From Bacteroidota bacterium (GTDB lineage: Bacteria; Bacteroidota; Bacteroidia; AKYH767-A; 2013-40CM-41-45), in assembly GCA_016711505.1 (NCBI GenBank), contig JADJSV010000017.1, positions 310,001 to 374,000 on the forward strand: a stretch of DNA of 64,000 bases, written 5' to 3'. The position numbers and the translations under genes were made by a program. The notes beneath the pieces were generated by a model. It was not told the origin of the DNA, did not search any database, and saw only the letters and a list, made by a program, of their open reading frames with translations. Shown here piece by piece: positions 46,863-55,504 of this stretch. How positions within the stretch are numbered: position 1 is the first letter of the stretch; every line of letters starts with the position of its first letter.

Positions 46863-48188
46863 ATGACACCAAACACAAAAATCTTCTTCCTGACTGCAAG
46901 TGAATTTGAATGGAATCTTTCTGATGAAACAACCATTAGTGCAATGGGATTTAACCGACAATTACCAGGCCCTGAAATGCGTGTAAAAAAAGGCGATGAA
47001 GTGATCGTCAATTTTACAAATTATCTGAATGAACCAACAATGATTCACTGGCATGGAATCAGACTTCCGGCATCAATGGATGGAACAGGAGAAGTTCAAA
47101 AACCTGTTTTACCCGGTGAGTCCTTTGAATATAAATTCATTGTTCCGGATGCGGGAACTTTCTGGTATCATTCTCATGCAAATGAAACAGTACAGGTAGA
47201 AAGAGGAATGTACGGTTCGTTGATCGTTGAAGATGATAACGATCCTACAGTTGATAATGACAGAGTTTTCATGATCGACGACATGAAACTTGATGCGGAG
47301 CAGAATCATTTAATGCCTTCAAATTTTTTGAAAAGACTGGCTGAAAGACATGATGGCCGTGAAGGAAATGTGTTATTGTTGAATGGTAAAGAAAATAGCA
47401 TTATCAATATTCATGGCGGGCAAATGGAAAGATGGCGTTTCATTAATTCATCAAATGCACGTTATTTCAAATTTTCACTTGAAGGAAAAGAATTTAAAGT
47501 CATCGGAAGTGATGGGGGGATGATCGAATCGCCTCAAATTATGAATGAAGTTTTGATTGCCCCAGGAGAACGTGTTGACATAGTTGCTGGACCTTTTGAA
47601 GCCGGAGATACATTTTCGATCAACGCATTAAAGTACGACAGAATGACTTTTCTGAAAGCGCGTACACATACTTATGCAACTGTAAATGTACTTGAGAACA
47701 AACCATCAGTCGCATTTATTCCTGAAAAATTGCGAGACATTCAACCACTTACCTCATCAGAAACTATGGTTAACAGAAAAGTAAAACTCTCTGTTGGATT
47801 AAGCGCCAAAAACGGGCTCGACTTTTTGGTAAATAATGATCTTCATGTTAATGACAATCCCGTTTATGTGAACGAACTTCAAGTCTGGGAAGTATCAAAT
47901 ACAAGCAGAATGGATCATCCTTTTCATCTTCACGGATTCTTCTTTCAGGTACTTGAGATCAATGGCAAAGAACCTGCTTTCAAGTCATGGAAGGATACCG
48001 TTAACCTGCCTCCTGTTTCAAAGATCAAAATCGCCTGGATGCCGGACAACCGGCCTGGAGTATGGATGTATCACTGCCATATCTTAGAACATCATGCAGC
48101 AGGAATGATGGCCAATTTTGAAGTGATAAACAAATCAATGCCGGTTACAAAATCAAAATTATCAGGTACACATCATTGCCACAATTAA
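46863..48188 (+). CDS. Multicopper oxidase without signal peptide
   Basis: 441 residues, three cupredoxin-like domains. Copper ligands: IHWHGI (residues 61-66), WYHSHANE (101-108), HPFHLHGF near residue 355 and WMYHCHILEHHAAGMM near residue 400, which supply the type 1 Cys-His and the trinuclear cluster. No signal or Tat peptide: the protein begins MTPNTKIFFLTASEFEW, and the upstream in-frame stretch to the stop at 46800 has no start codon. That suggests cytoplasmic location, unlike CueO. A His-rich tail (SGTHHCHN) could bind additional copper. Likely oxidises Cu(I) or organic substrates; exact role inferred from context. Confidence 0.9.
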   Translation: MTPNTKIFFLTASEFEWNLSDETTISAMGFNRQLPGPEMRVKKGDEVIVNFTNYLNEPTMIHWHGIRLPASMDGTGEVQKPVLPGESFEYKFIVPDAGTFWYHSHANETVQVERGMYGSLIVEDDNDPTVDNDRVFMIDDMKLDAEQNHLMPSNFLKRLAERHDGREGNVLLLNGKENSIINIHGGQMERWRFINSSNARYFKFSLEGKEFKVIGSDGGMIESPQIMNEVLIAPGERVDIVAGPFEAGDTFSINALKYDRMTFLKARTHTYATVNVLENKPSVAFIPEKLRDIQPLTSSETMVNRKVKLSVGLSAKNGLDFLVNNDLHVNDNPVYVNELQVWEVSNTSRMDHPFHLHGFFFQVLEINGKEPAFKSWKDTVNLPPVSKIKIAWMPDNRPGVWMYHCHILEHHAAGMMANFEVINKSMPVTKSKLSGTHHCHN

Positions 48189-48229
48189 AATAAGATATAA
48201 ATTGCCCATGAAATAATAGTATTCTCTTC

Positions 48230-49356
48230 ATGAGTAATAACCAGGAATTAAATTCTCTCGCAAAACTTTTTCTCAAGTTAGGCTTCACAGCTTTCGGCGG
48301 ACCTGCTGCACACATTGCAATGATGCGTAGAGAAGTTGTGATTCAAAGAAAATGGATGACAGATCAACAATTTCTGGATCTGATGGGAGCGACTAATTTA
48401 ATTCCCGGACCGAATAGCACTGAACTTGCAATTCATATAGGTAAAGAAAGAGCCGGATGGAAGGGATTTTTTATTGCCGGACTTTGTTTTATTTTGCCTG
48501 CAGTATTTATTACCGGCATATTTGCATGGTTATACAAAACATACGGACAACTTCCACAATTACAACCCTTCTTCTACGGAATAAAACCTGCTATCATTGC
48601 AATAATTCTTGCAGCGATTTTTCCATTAGCAAAAAATTCTTTGAAGTCTATGGAATTGGCCTGGATTGGAATTGTAGTCCTCATTTTTCGCTTCTGAAGT
48701 TCAATGAAATTTATCTTATGTTCGGAGCAGGTTTCTTTTCAATGGCATTGTTTTCCATAAAGAATAAAAAAGACACTAAGATTAATTCGCTAATTCCATT
48801 TACACTTCTGAAAATATCTACACCAACTTTTTTGATTGGAAACTGGAATCTCTTTCTCATCTTTTTAAAGATCGGTGCAATATTATATGGAAGTGGGTAT
48901 GTACTATTTGCATTTCTCGATACCGAACTTGTTTCAACAGGGATTATTTCACGCCAGCAATTAATTGATGCAATTGCTGTTGGGCAATTCACTCCCGGAC
49001 CAGTGTTTTCCTCTGTGACTTTTATCGGATATCAGATCAATGGAATTAGCGGTGCCGTTGTTTCTACAGTGGCAATATTTCTTCCGGCATTTATTTTTGT
49101 CGCTCTTCTAAATCCTATTGTAAAAAAAATGCGGAACTCAAAATTATTTTCAGTTTTTCTGGATGCTGTGAATATAGCATCAGTAGCCATTATACTTTCT
49201 GTATGTTATTTCATGGGTAAAGAAACAATCACTTCCTGGCAAACGATCTCAATTGCAATAATAAGTACTATTGCTACTTTCGGTTTCCCCCGGATAAACA
49301 GCGTTTTGATTATTATCGGAAGTTCAATTTCAGGATATATTCTTTCCTTGCTATAA
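48230..49356 (+). CDS. ChrA-type chromate/anion transporter (frameshifted)
   Basis: About 375 residues in two repeated halves, the usual bidomain CHR form. First half: LKLGFTAFGGPAAHIAMMRR and MGATNLIPGPNSTELAIHIG; second half: FLKIGAILYGSGYVLFAFLD and AIAVGQFTPGPVFSSVTFIG, giving the paired FGGP / PGP motifs. The frame breaks in TTTTT (48684-48688): six T would read LIFSLLKFNEIYLMFGAG without gap. In the family it exports chromate in exchange for sulfate or acts as an anion transporter; why it lies between two multicopper oxidases is unclear. Confidence 0.9.
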
Positions 49357-49464
49357 TTTTTACATGACAAAAGGCATAGATTATATTATTGCTATATGCT
49401 AATTTCGAACCCTGCGTAAATACGGAAGTTAATCCGATTCCTTCACTTTCATTAATCTATATTC

Positions 49465-51153
49465 ATGAGAAATTTAATATCGTTTGCATTGCTACTTTTT
49501 GCAGCCGTTTATACGAATGCACAAACACCATTATTCATTCCTGATACTCTCGCCGGAACAAACATAAATTTAAATATTGCCGACAGTTCACATCAGTTTT
49601 TTCCGGGAATCAATACTACAACTATAGGGTACAACGGCAGTTATCTTGGCCCAACAATAATTCTTAGCAAAGGACAATCGCTGACAATGAATGTTCACAA
49701 TGAACTCGCAGATACAACTACAACACACTGGCATGGTTTGCATGTAGCTCCAATGAATGACGGCGGGCCACATACTATGATCATGCCTTCTGATACCTGG
49801 AGTCCTGCATTTACAGTTATGGATAATGCTGCCACATACTGGTATCATCCGCACATGCACGGAAAGACGATGGATCAGGTGATGATGGGTGCAGCTGGCT
49901 TGATCATTGTTCGCGATTCACTTGAAGCTAGTTTAAGTTTACCGAGAAAATATGGTGTCGACGATTTTCCTCTGGTATTTCAATGGCAACATCTCGACAG
50001 CACAACAAAACAAATCATTCTTGACGATGAAGCAGATAATATAACAATGGTAAACGGGCAGATCACTGCACCATTTGTAAATGTTCCTGCACAGATCGTT
50101 CGATTAAGAATTCTGAATGCTTCAAGTCATCGCTTCTTTGAATTTGGTTTTGACGATAACAGAACTTTCAATCAGATTACTTCTGATGCAGGACTTTTGA
50201 ATGCACCCGTTCCACTCACCAGATTAATGTTAGGATCAGGAGAAAGAGCAGAGATCCTGGTGGATTTTTCAGGTCAGCAAGGAAATACATTTTTTATAAA
50301 ACAATATGGTTCTCAATTACCGGCAGGATATCCCGGTGGACCACCGGATGCTATGGGAATGATGGTACTGGGCCCGCTTGACAATACCGATTTTAATTTG
50401 CTTCAACTAAATGTTATTGCACCAACTTCTGATCCTGTATCAACAATACCTGCTACACTCTCATTAAATGTTCCGTATTCTGTTGTAGGTGCCGACAATT
50501 TTACCGTTGCATTTACAGGTGTACCAATGATGAGTATGACGAATTTCGCAATGAACGGTGTTCAGTTCGATGAAAACGTCATCAATATGACAACAACACA
50601 AAATACAATTATGAAGTGGACGCTATCAAATCAAAGTATGATGCCACATCCATTTCATATTCACGGAAATCATTTCTTTGTACTTGCAGTAAACGGTGCC
50701 ACTCCGCCTCTGAATATGCAAGGGCGAAAAGATGTTGCAGTAGTTTCACCAATGGGTGGATCGTTAGTGCTCATTACCCAGTATAATGACTTCAATGATC
50801 CTATGATGCCATACATGTTCCATTGTCATATTTTAAGTCATGAAGACAATGGTATGATGGGTCAATTTATTGTAAATCCTCCGACCTCTTCAGTAGCTGA
50901 AAACGAGTTGAATAATGATAGCCGGATTTTTCCTAATCCTGTAGTTGAGAATTTAAATCTATTTCTTAGTAGTGAAAATTCTACTATTCATCAAATCACA
51001 ATCCGCAATGAAATAGGTCAAACAATATTTCAAACAAAATCAAGTGAAAATAATTTAACTATACCCGCAGTTGATTTTGGTGCCGGATTATATTTCATCG
51101 AGGTAATTGATGAAAAAGGAAATGTCACTACTAAAAAATTCTTCAAGCTGTAA
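49465..51153 (+). CDS. Secreted multicopper oxidase with T9SS sorting domain
   Basis: 562 residues. Signal peptide MRNLISFALLLFAAVYTNA. Copper ligands: THWHGLH (residues 87-93), WYHPHMHG (126-133), MPHPFHIHGNHFFVL and MFHCHILSHEDNGMMG near residue 455. A C-terminal T9SS domain follows (SRIFPNPVVENLNL, NEIGQTIFQ, FGAGLYFIEV, KKFFKL), so it is exported across both membranes and probably held on the surface or released. It may oxidise copper, metal or phenolic compounds outside the cell while the leaderless paralogue works inside. Overlaps the convergent 51143 gene by 11 bases. Confidence 0.92.
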   Translation: MRNLISFALLLFAAVYTNAQTPLFIPDTLAGTNINLNIADSSHQFFPGINTTTIGYNGSYLGPTIILSKGQSLTMNVHNELADTTTTHWHGLHVAPMNDGGPHTMIMPSDTWSPAFTVMDNAATYWYHPHMHGKTMDQVMMGAAGLIIVRDSLEASLSLPRKYGVDDFPLVFQWQHLDSTTKQIILDDEADNITMVNGQITAPFVNVPAQIVRLRILNASSHRFFEFGFDDNRTFNQITSDAGLLNAPVPLTRLMLGSGERAEILVDFSGQQGNTFFIKQYGSQLPAGYPGGPPDAMGMMVLGPLDNTDFNLLQLNVIAPTSDPVSTIPATLSLNVPYSVVGADNFTVAFTGVPMMSMTNFAMNGVQFDENVINMTTTQNTIMKWTLSNQSMMPHPFHIHGNHFFVLAVNGATPPLNMQGRKDVAVVSPMGGSLVLITQYNDFNDPMMPYMFHCHILSHEDNGMMGQFIVNPPTSSVAENELNNDSRIFPNPVVENLNLFLSSENSTIHQITIRNEIGQTIFQTKSSENNLTIPAVDFGAGLYFIEVIDEKGNVTTKKFFKL

Positions 51154-51709
51154 CATAGTTCATGAGGATATTTCCATTTTTAAACTGACGTGTATCGCGC
51201 AATGAAAGTTTAGGAGAGTTTGTAACACCTTCAAACATCGACCGGCCTTTTCCGAGAACAATTGGATTTATTATGATCTGATATTCGTCGATCAATCCGG
51301 CTTCTGTTAACTGCGATACTATACTTCCACTTCCAAGAATGACCATATCGTCGCCAGGCATCGACTTAAGTTTTTTTACTTCATCTACAATGTTTCCATT
51401 TATCAGAAGGGTATTTTGCCACTCTGCTTTTTTCATTTTCTTTGAGAAAACAATTTTTTGAAGTTTATTCATTTGGCCGGCAACAATCGGATCGTTTTCC
51501 ATTGCCAATTTCGATGGCCAATAACCTGCCATCATTTCATATGTTATTCTTCCAAAAACCAAAACGCCACCGCCGGAGGCATTTCCACTTACGAAATCAT
51601 TCCACTCTTTATCATCTGAATGCTTATGCGCCCAACTTAAATCTCCGTTCTCTCCGCAGAAATAACCGTCGAGAGAAATCTGATTAAAAACCGATAATTT
51701 TCTTTTCAT
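51143..51709 (-). CDS. Dihydrofolate reductase / RibD C-terminal domain family protein
   Basis: 188 residues. RibD_C/DHFR-like fold: KLSVFNQISLDGYFCG, GGVLVFGRITYEMMAGYW, VILGSGSIVSQLTEAGLIDE (the GGS/GSG nucleotide-site region), YQIIINPIVLGKGRSMFE. Proteins of this group are NADPH reductases of unknown substrate and are usually not the essential DHFR. No partner gene nearby. Confidence 0.88.
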   Translation of the reverse strand: MKRKLSVFNQISLDGYFCGENGDLSWAHKHSDDKEWNDFVSGNASGGGVLVFGRITYEMMAGYWPSKLAMENDPIVAGQMNKLQKIVFSKKMKKAEWQNTLLINGNIVDEVKKLKSMPGDDMVILGSGSIVSQLTEAGLIDEYQIIINPIVLGKGRSMFEGVTNSPKLSLRDTRQFKNGNILMNYVTA

Positions 51710-51892
51710 GCTTTTTATTAATCTGGATTAAATTCATTCGAACTACAAATCTAAACACTTCCTATTATTGAGTAAATGCCAATTGCGATATTTTAAAGGG
51801 TGAATTACGACAACTTTAAAATAACGGCTTTTACAATTTATAAATTTATTCTAGATTTATATACTAAGCCTGGAATTATTCTCAAAATCAAA

Positions 51893-52231
51893 ATGACCTG
51901 AAATTATACGACGCCTTCAAAAAATAAATTAAAAACATGTCCGAATGGACATCAATTCTATAAAAGTTCTGATTGTCCGGTATGTCCGATCTGCGAGGAT
52001 GCAAAAAAACCGGCTACCGGTTTTCTTTCACAAATCAGTGCACCTGCCCGTCGCGCACTGGAGAATAATGGAATTTCTACCCTAAAAAAACTTTCAACTT
52101 TCCGCAAATCTGAAATTATTAAACTTCATGGCATGGGCCCAAATGCAATCAGTAAACTTATTCTTGTTTTGAAAGAAAATGGCCTTGAATTTAAACCGGA
52201 AAACAGGGCATCCAAAGGGCAGGAATCTTAA
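51893..52231 (+). pseudogene. Zinc-finger/helix-hairpin-helix protein (RNAP alpha-CTD-like) with TGA right after the start
   Basis: The only in-frame ATG is at 51893, but it reads ATG-ACC-TGA (TGA at 51899-51901) before NYTTPSKNKLKTCPNGHQFY and YKSSDCPVCPICEDAKK. Four cysteines and a His suggest a small zinc ribbon; then a helix-hairpin-helix domain like the RNA polymerase alpha C-terminal domain (ISAPARRALENNGISTLKKL, KSEIIKLHGMGPNAISKLIL). Homologous Bacteroidota proteins are intact short genes; here no other ATG/GTG/TTG start exists upstream of the zinc motif. Probably a functional gene with a base-call or nonsense change in codon 3. DNA-binding role is inferred. Confidence 0.65.
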
Positions 52232-52339
52232 TGGTACTGTCATTTTTTTGCACTCTTCCAAAATTAGCAGGAATTGACAACAACAATTATTTAATGTAGG
52301 CTAGCTTTGTTTGCACCAATACCAATCACTCAGATGACT

Positions 52340-53761
52340 ATGAAAATAATAAAATTCTTCCGCATAATTCTTCTGGCAATTTTCTTGTCAGTTTCTATCA
52401 AGTCCTCTTACTCTCAGAGTTTTTCTCCTGTTCTTGATTCACTTCTCGACCGCACATTGGATAGCATGCAAATTGTTTTAGGAAATAAATCATTAAGTGC
52501 AGCAATTGAAATGCCTAACAACTTTAATTGGGCACATGCAACCGGAATTTCCAGCGGAAATCCATTAGTCAATGTTCAACCTTCGGATGTTTACTTAATC
52601 GGAAGTGTAACTAAAACAATAATTGCCGCCTGTATTCTTCAATTAGTAGATTCGTCAGTATTGAGCCTCGACGACAGTTTATACCAATGGCTTGATACTA
52701 TTCAGTATGTCAATCCACATATTACAATTCGGCAATTATTAAGACACCAAAGCGGCTTATATGACGTTTTGAATAATCCACAGTGTCAGCCGGCATTACT
52801 TGCAGATCAGGATTCTATATGGGCACCAGCAGATCTTATCTCTACTTTTATATTACCTCCAATAAATGTACCCGGATCGGTATGGAGTTATTGCAATACA
52901 AATTATTTTTTATTGGGAATGATAATCAAATCTGCTACAGGAAATGAATTCTATACAGTATTAAGAAATAAATTTTATACACCACTTCAATTGAACACAT
53001 TCACAATTCCGGCATATGAAACTGTGACATCACCGGTAGCACATGTCTGGATCGATCTTAACGCAGATGGAATTGTCGATGATGCGCATAATTTTTATTT
53101 CAACTGGTTGTCACTAAATGCAGCTGGCGGAGCGGCTGGTGGGTACTATGCAACTGCCTCTGATCTTTCAAAATGGATGCGCACATACATGCGAGGCGAT
53201 TTACATTCTACCCAAATGATGACCGAAGCAAAGACAACAATTACTGCACCCGGCATTCCGGGAACATATGGTCTGGGGTTAATGAAAAAAACATTTCTTG
53301 GATTGCAAGCCTACGGACATGGTGGCGATCTTTCGTATTCTGCAAGCTCATGGTATTTTCCTGACAGAGACATAAGCATCTCGGTACTGAATAATGACTC
53401 TAGAAATAATTCCTGGACACTGGTACCGGTGGTAACTGCATTGCTAAAAACTTACAATGACTGGTTGCCAACAAGTAATATAAATGAAAGTGCTTCTGAA
53501 AACATTCAAGTAAATGTTTTCCCAAATCCATTCACAGATCACATTACTTTGTCACTCAGTTCTAAACAAATTTACAAGCATTTAAAATGCGAAATTGTAA
53601 ATCTTCTTGGCGAGAAAATTTCTGTCACAGAGTTGTCAAATGTCCTCTCTTCTGATCAAACCATACAATTTAAAAATCTGGCTGACCTTCCAACAGGCAT
53701 CTACATTCTGAACTTTTTAAGTGAGGAGGGAGTATTGAAATCGATCAAACTTGTTAAATAA
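52340..53761 (+). CDS. Secreted beta-lactamase-like serine hydrolase with T9SS sorting domain
   Basis: 473 residues from the ATG at 52340 (an ATG at 52334 is equally possible); it gives the signal peptide KIIKFFRIILLAIFLSVSI...SYS. Class C beta-lactamase fold motifs: SVTK (SxxK nucleophile, in YLIGSVTKTIIAA), YCN in WSYCNTNYFLLG, and HGG in YGHGGDLSYS. A T9SS domain ends it (VNVFPNPFTDHITL, LPTGIYILNF, IKLVK). The family includes D-aminopeptidases, esterases and penicillin-binding-like hydrolases; beta-lactam resistance is not implied. Confidence 0.88.
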   Translation: MKIIKFFRIILLAIFLSVSIKSSYSQSFSPVLDSLLDRTLDSMQIVLGNKSLSAAIEMPNNFNWAHATGISSGNPLVNVQPSDVYLIGSVTKTIIAACILQLVDSSVLSLDDSLYQWLDTIQYVNPHITIRQLLRHQSGLYDVLNNPQCQPALLADQDSIWAPADLISTFILPPINVPGSVWSYCNTNYFLLGMIIKSATGNEFYTVLRNKFYTPLQLNTFTIPAYETVTSPVAHVWIDLNADGIVDDAHNFYFNWLSLNAAGGAAGGYYATASDLSKWMRTYMRGDLHSTQMMTEAKTTITAPGIPGTYGLGLMKKTFLGLQAYGHGGDLSYSASSWYFPDRDISISVLNNDSRNNSWTLVPVVTALLKTYNDWLPTSNINESASENIQVNVFPNPFTDHITLSLSSKQIYKHLKCEIVNLLGEKISVTELSNVLSSDQTIQFKNLADLPTGIYILNFLSEEGVLKSIKLVK

Positions 53762-53771
53762 TGTGAAATTT

Positions 53772-53805
53772 TTTTGAAACTAACTTTTATTCGTTAGTTT
53801 CAAAA
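53772..53805 (+). terminator. Hairpin after the serine hydrolase gene
   Basis: TTTTGAAACTAAC (53772-53784) pairs perfectly with GTTAGTTTCAAAA (53793-53805), loop of eight. A probable terminator, though the trailing T-run is weak. A further weak inverted repeat with class A wording (TGTGTTCTCGTGGTTTAG) lies at 53820-53875. Confidence 0.55.
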
Positions 53806-53911
53806 TAAAATACCTTAACCCTCACACCCTGGTGACCACAAATCATGTGTTCTCGTGGTTTAGACTAAATGTTAGAGTTATATTATTTCAATAAAACCTC
53901 CGCAGATTCAC

Positions 53912-54802
53912 ATGCATAATGTATTCATGGTTCAAAGCAGCAGTGACTGGCAACTTCCTGAAAAGAGTTGCCTGATCAATTTTTCACTGCTTAAAGAAAT
54001 ATATTGCGTCGCGCCATTCAGAAGTTTTTCTATTAAATATGTTTGCAATGGAAATGAAAAATATGTTGTCAATGGAAACAAATATGATGTCAATGGTGGA
54101 CAATATTTAATTGCAAATCATTTTGCTGAAGGATTTGTTGAGATCGGAGAAGCAGTGAAAGGAATTTGTATCGATGTTGCTCCGGAACTTTTATCTGAAG
54201 TAGTTGGCAGTTACAGAAGACCTGATACAAGAATTGCAGATATTACCCTGGATAAATTCTTCAACACAAATGATTTTTTTGAAAATAAATATGATTCAAA
54301 TCAAACAAATGTTGGGCTAATGTTACGTAAGCTTGAGTCAGATCTTGAAGCGGAGACTCATGAAAAGCCAGTCTTCAGCAGAGAATTTTACTTTGCATTA
54401 GCGGAGAGAATTGTTGCTGATCATATTCCTTTATACAAAGAACTCAATTCTACCAAATCTGTAAAACTAACGACGAAAAAAGATCTTTACAGAAGAATAC
54501 TTTTGAGTAAAGAATATATCGATGCGCATTTTAGAAATGAGATTTCAGTTCTGACACTGGCAAATGTCAGCAAACTTTCTGAATATCATTTTTACAGAAA
54601 CTTTAAACTAATTTATGGTATCAGTCCGCTTCAATATATTATCCGGAAAAGGTTATTGTTTGGTCTTGAACTAATAAAAATTCACAAAACTACAGTAACT
54701 GAGACGGCACTTTTATGTGGATTTTCAGATGTTTTTTCATTCAGTAAAGCTTTCAGAAAACACTTTGGGTATCCGCCTTCTCTGACGGATAAGGCTATCT
54801 GA
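53912..54802 (+). CDS. AraC family transcriptional regulator
   Basis: 296 residues. The N-terminal about 180 residues are an AraC-binding-type sensor region without recognisable ligand motif. The C-terminal HTH: YIDAHFRNEISVLTLANVSK, LSEYHFYRNFKLIYGISPLQ, VTETALLCGFSDVFSFSKAF. A cytoplasmic DNA-binding regulator. No adjacent target gene is evident; the next gene is an acetyltransferase. Confidence 0.92.
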   Translation: MHNVFMVQSSSDWQLPEKSCLINFSLLKEIYCVAPFRSFSIKYVCNGNEKYVVNGNKYDVNGGQYLIANHFAEGFVEIGEAVKGICIDVAPELLSEVVGSYRRPDTRIADITLDKFFNTNDFFENKYDSNQTNVGLMLRKLESDLEAETHEKPVFSREFYFALAERIVADHIPLYKELNSTKSVKLTTKKDLYRRILLSKEYIDAHFRNEISVLTLANVSKLSEYHFYRNFKLIYGISPLQYIIRKRLLFGLELIKIHKTTVTETALLCGFSDVFSFSKAFRKHFGYPPSLTDKAI

Positions 54803-54919
54803 TTTTTTTTGAGAGCCTTCCCGGGTCCCGGTAACACAATTTTCATTTCTACATGATTGTAAATTTTATAGCTTTGTAATTAATAAAACACTCGGATTGG
54901 TGTTATTTGCTTCCAAAAA

Positions 54920-55423
54920 ATGTCATTGCATTTCGAAACCGAATATCTTTATATTGAACCGCTGACTATTGAAGACAGTATGTTCATTCTTGAATTAGTA
55001 AACACTCCGGGTTGGTTGAAATTTATTGGTGACAGAAATGTCCGGAATCAGGAATATGCAATCGCATACATTAACAGGATTCTTTCAAATCCTGATGTTG
55101 CGTATTGGACTGTCCGATTAAAAACAAATCAGATTGCAATTGGTGTCATTACTTTGATCAAACGCGATTACCTTCCTAACCATGATATTGGTTTTGCTTT
55201 TCTTCCGCAATACTGCGGAAAAGGTTATGCCTTTGAAGCGACCAAGGCCGTCATTGATGAATTGTCAAAAATGTCTTTTCATAGTATTCTTCAGGCTATA
55301 ACAATCAAAGACAATCATTCCTCGATCAAATTATTGGAAAGAACAGGCTTCATATTCGAACGTATGATTAAAATTGAAAACGATGAACTGGCAGTTTATG
55401 AATTCCATCTTCCTTTGAAGTAA
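54920..55423 (+). CDS. GNAT family N-acetyltransferase (RimJ/RimL-like)
   Basis: 167 residues. Pattern of RimJ/RimL-type acetyltransferases: LHFETEYLYIEPLTIEDSMF, IGVITLIKRDYLPNHDIGFAF, YCGKGYAFEATKAVIDEL (acetyl-CoA loop, Q/R-x-x-G-x-A/G as QYCGKGYA) and DNHSSIKLLERTGFIFE. Substrate unknown. Confidence 0.9.
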   Translation: MSLHFETEYLYIEPLTIEDSMFILELVNTPGWLKFIGDRNVRNQEYAIAYINRILSNPDVAYWTVRLKTNQIAIGVITLIKRDYLPNHDIGFAFLPQYCGKGYAFEATKAVIDELSKMSFHSILQAITIKDNHSSIKLLERTGFIFERMIKIENDELAVYEFHLPLK

Positions 55424-55504
55424 AGGTTGGAATGATACAATTTTTATCGTTATTATATTTTCATTGTAATTCAGACACCCTTTTCATTATCTTGATCTCC
55501 ATTT

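Noticed and set aside
21678..51901. Recoding of TGA as a sense codon.
   Set aside because: TGA terminates intact genes (for example 17344-17688, 31366-32250, 35002-35421), and tryptophan is encoded by TGG throughout.
53820..53875. A further class A palindrome after the serine hydrolase.
   Set aside because: Words resemble class A, but complementary pairing is poor; noted only as a weak relative.
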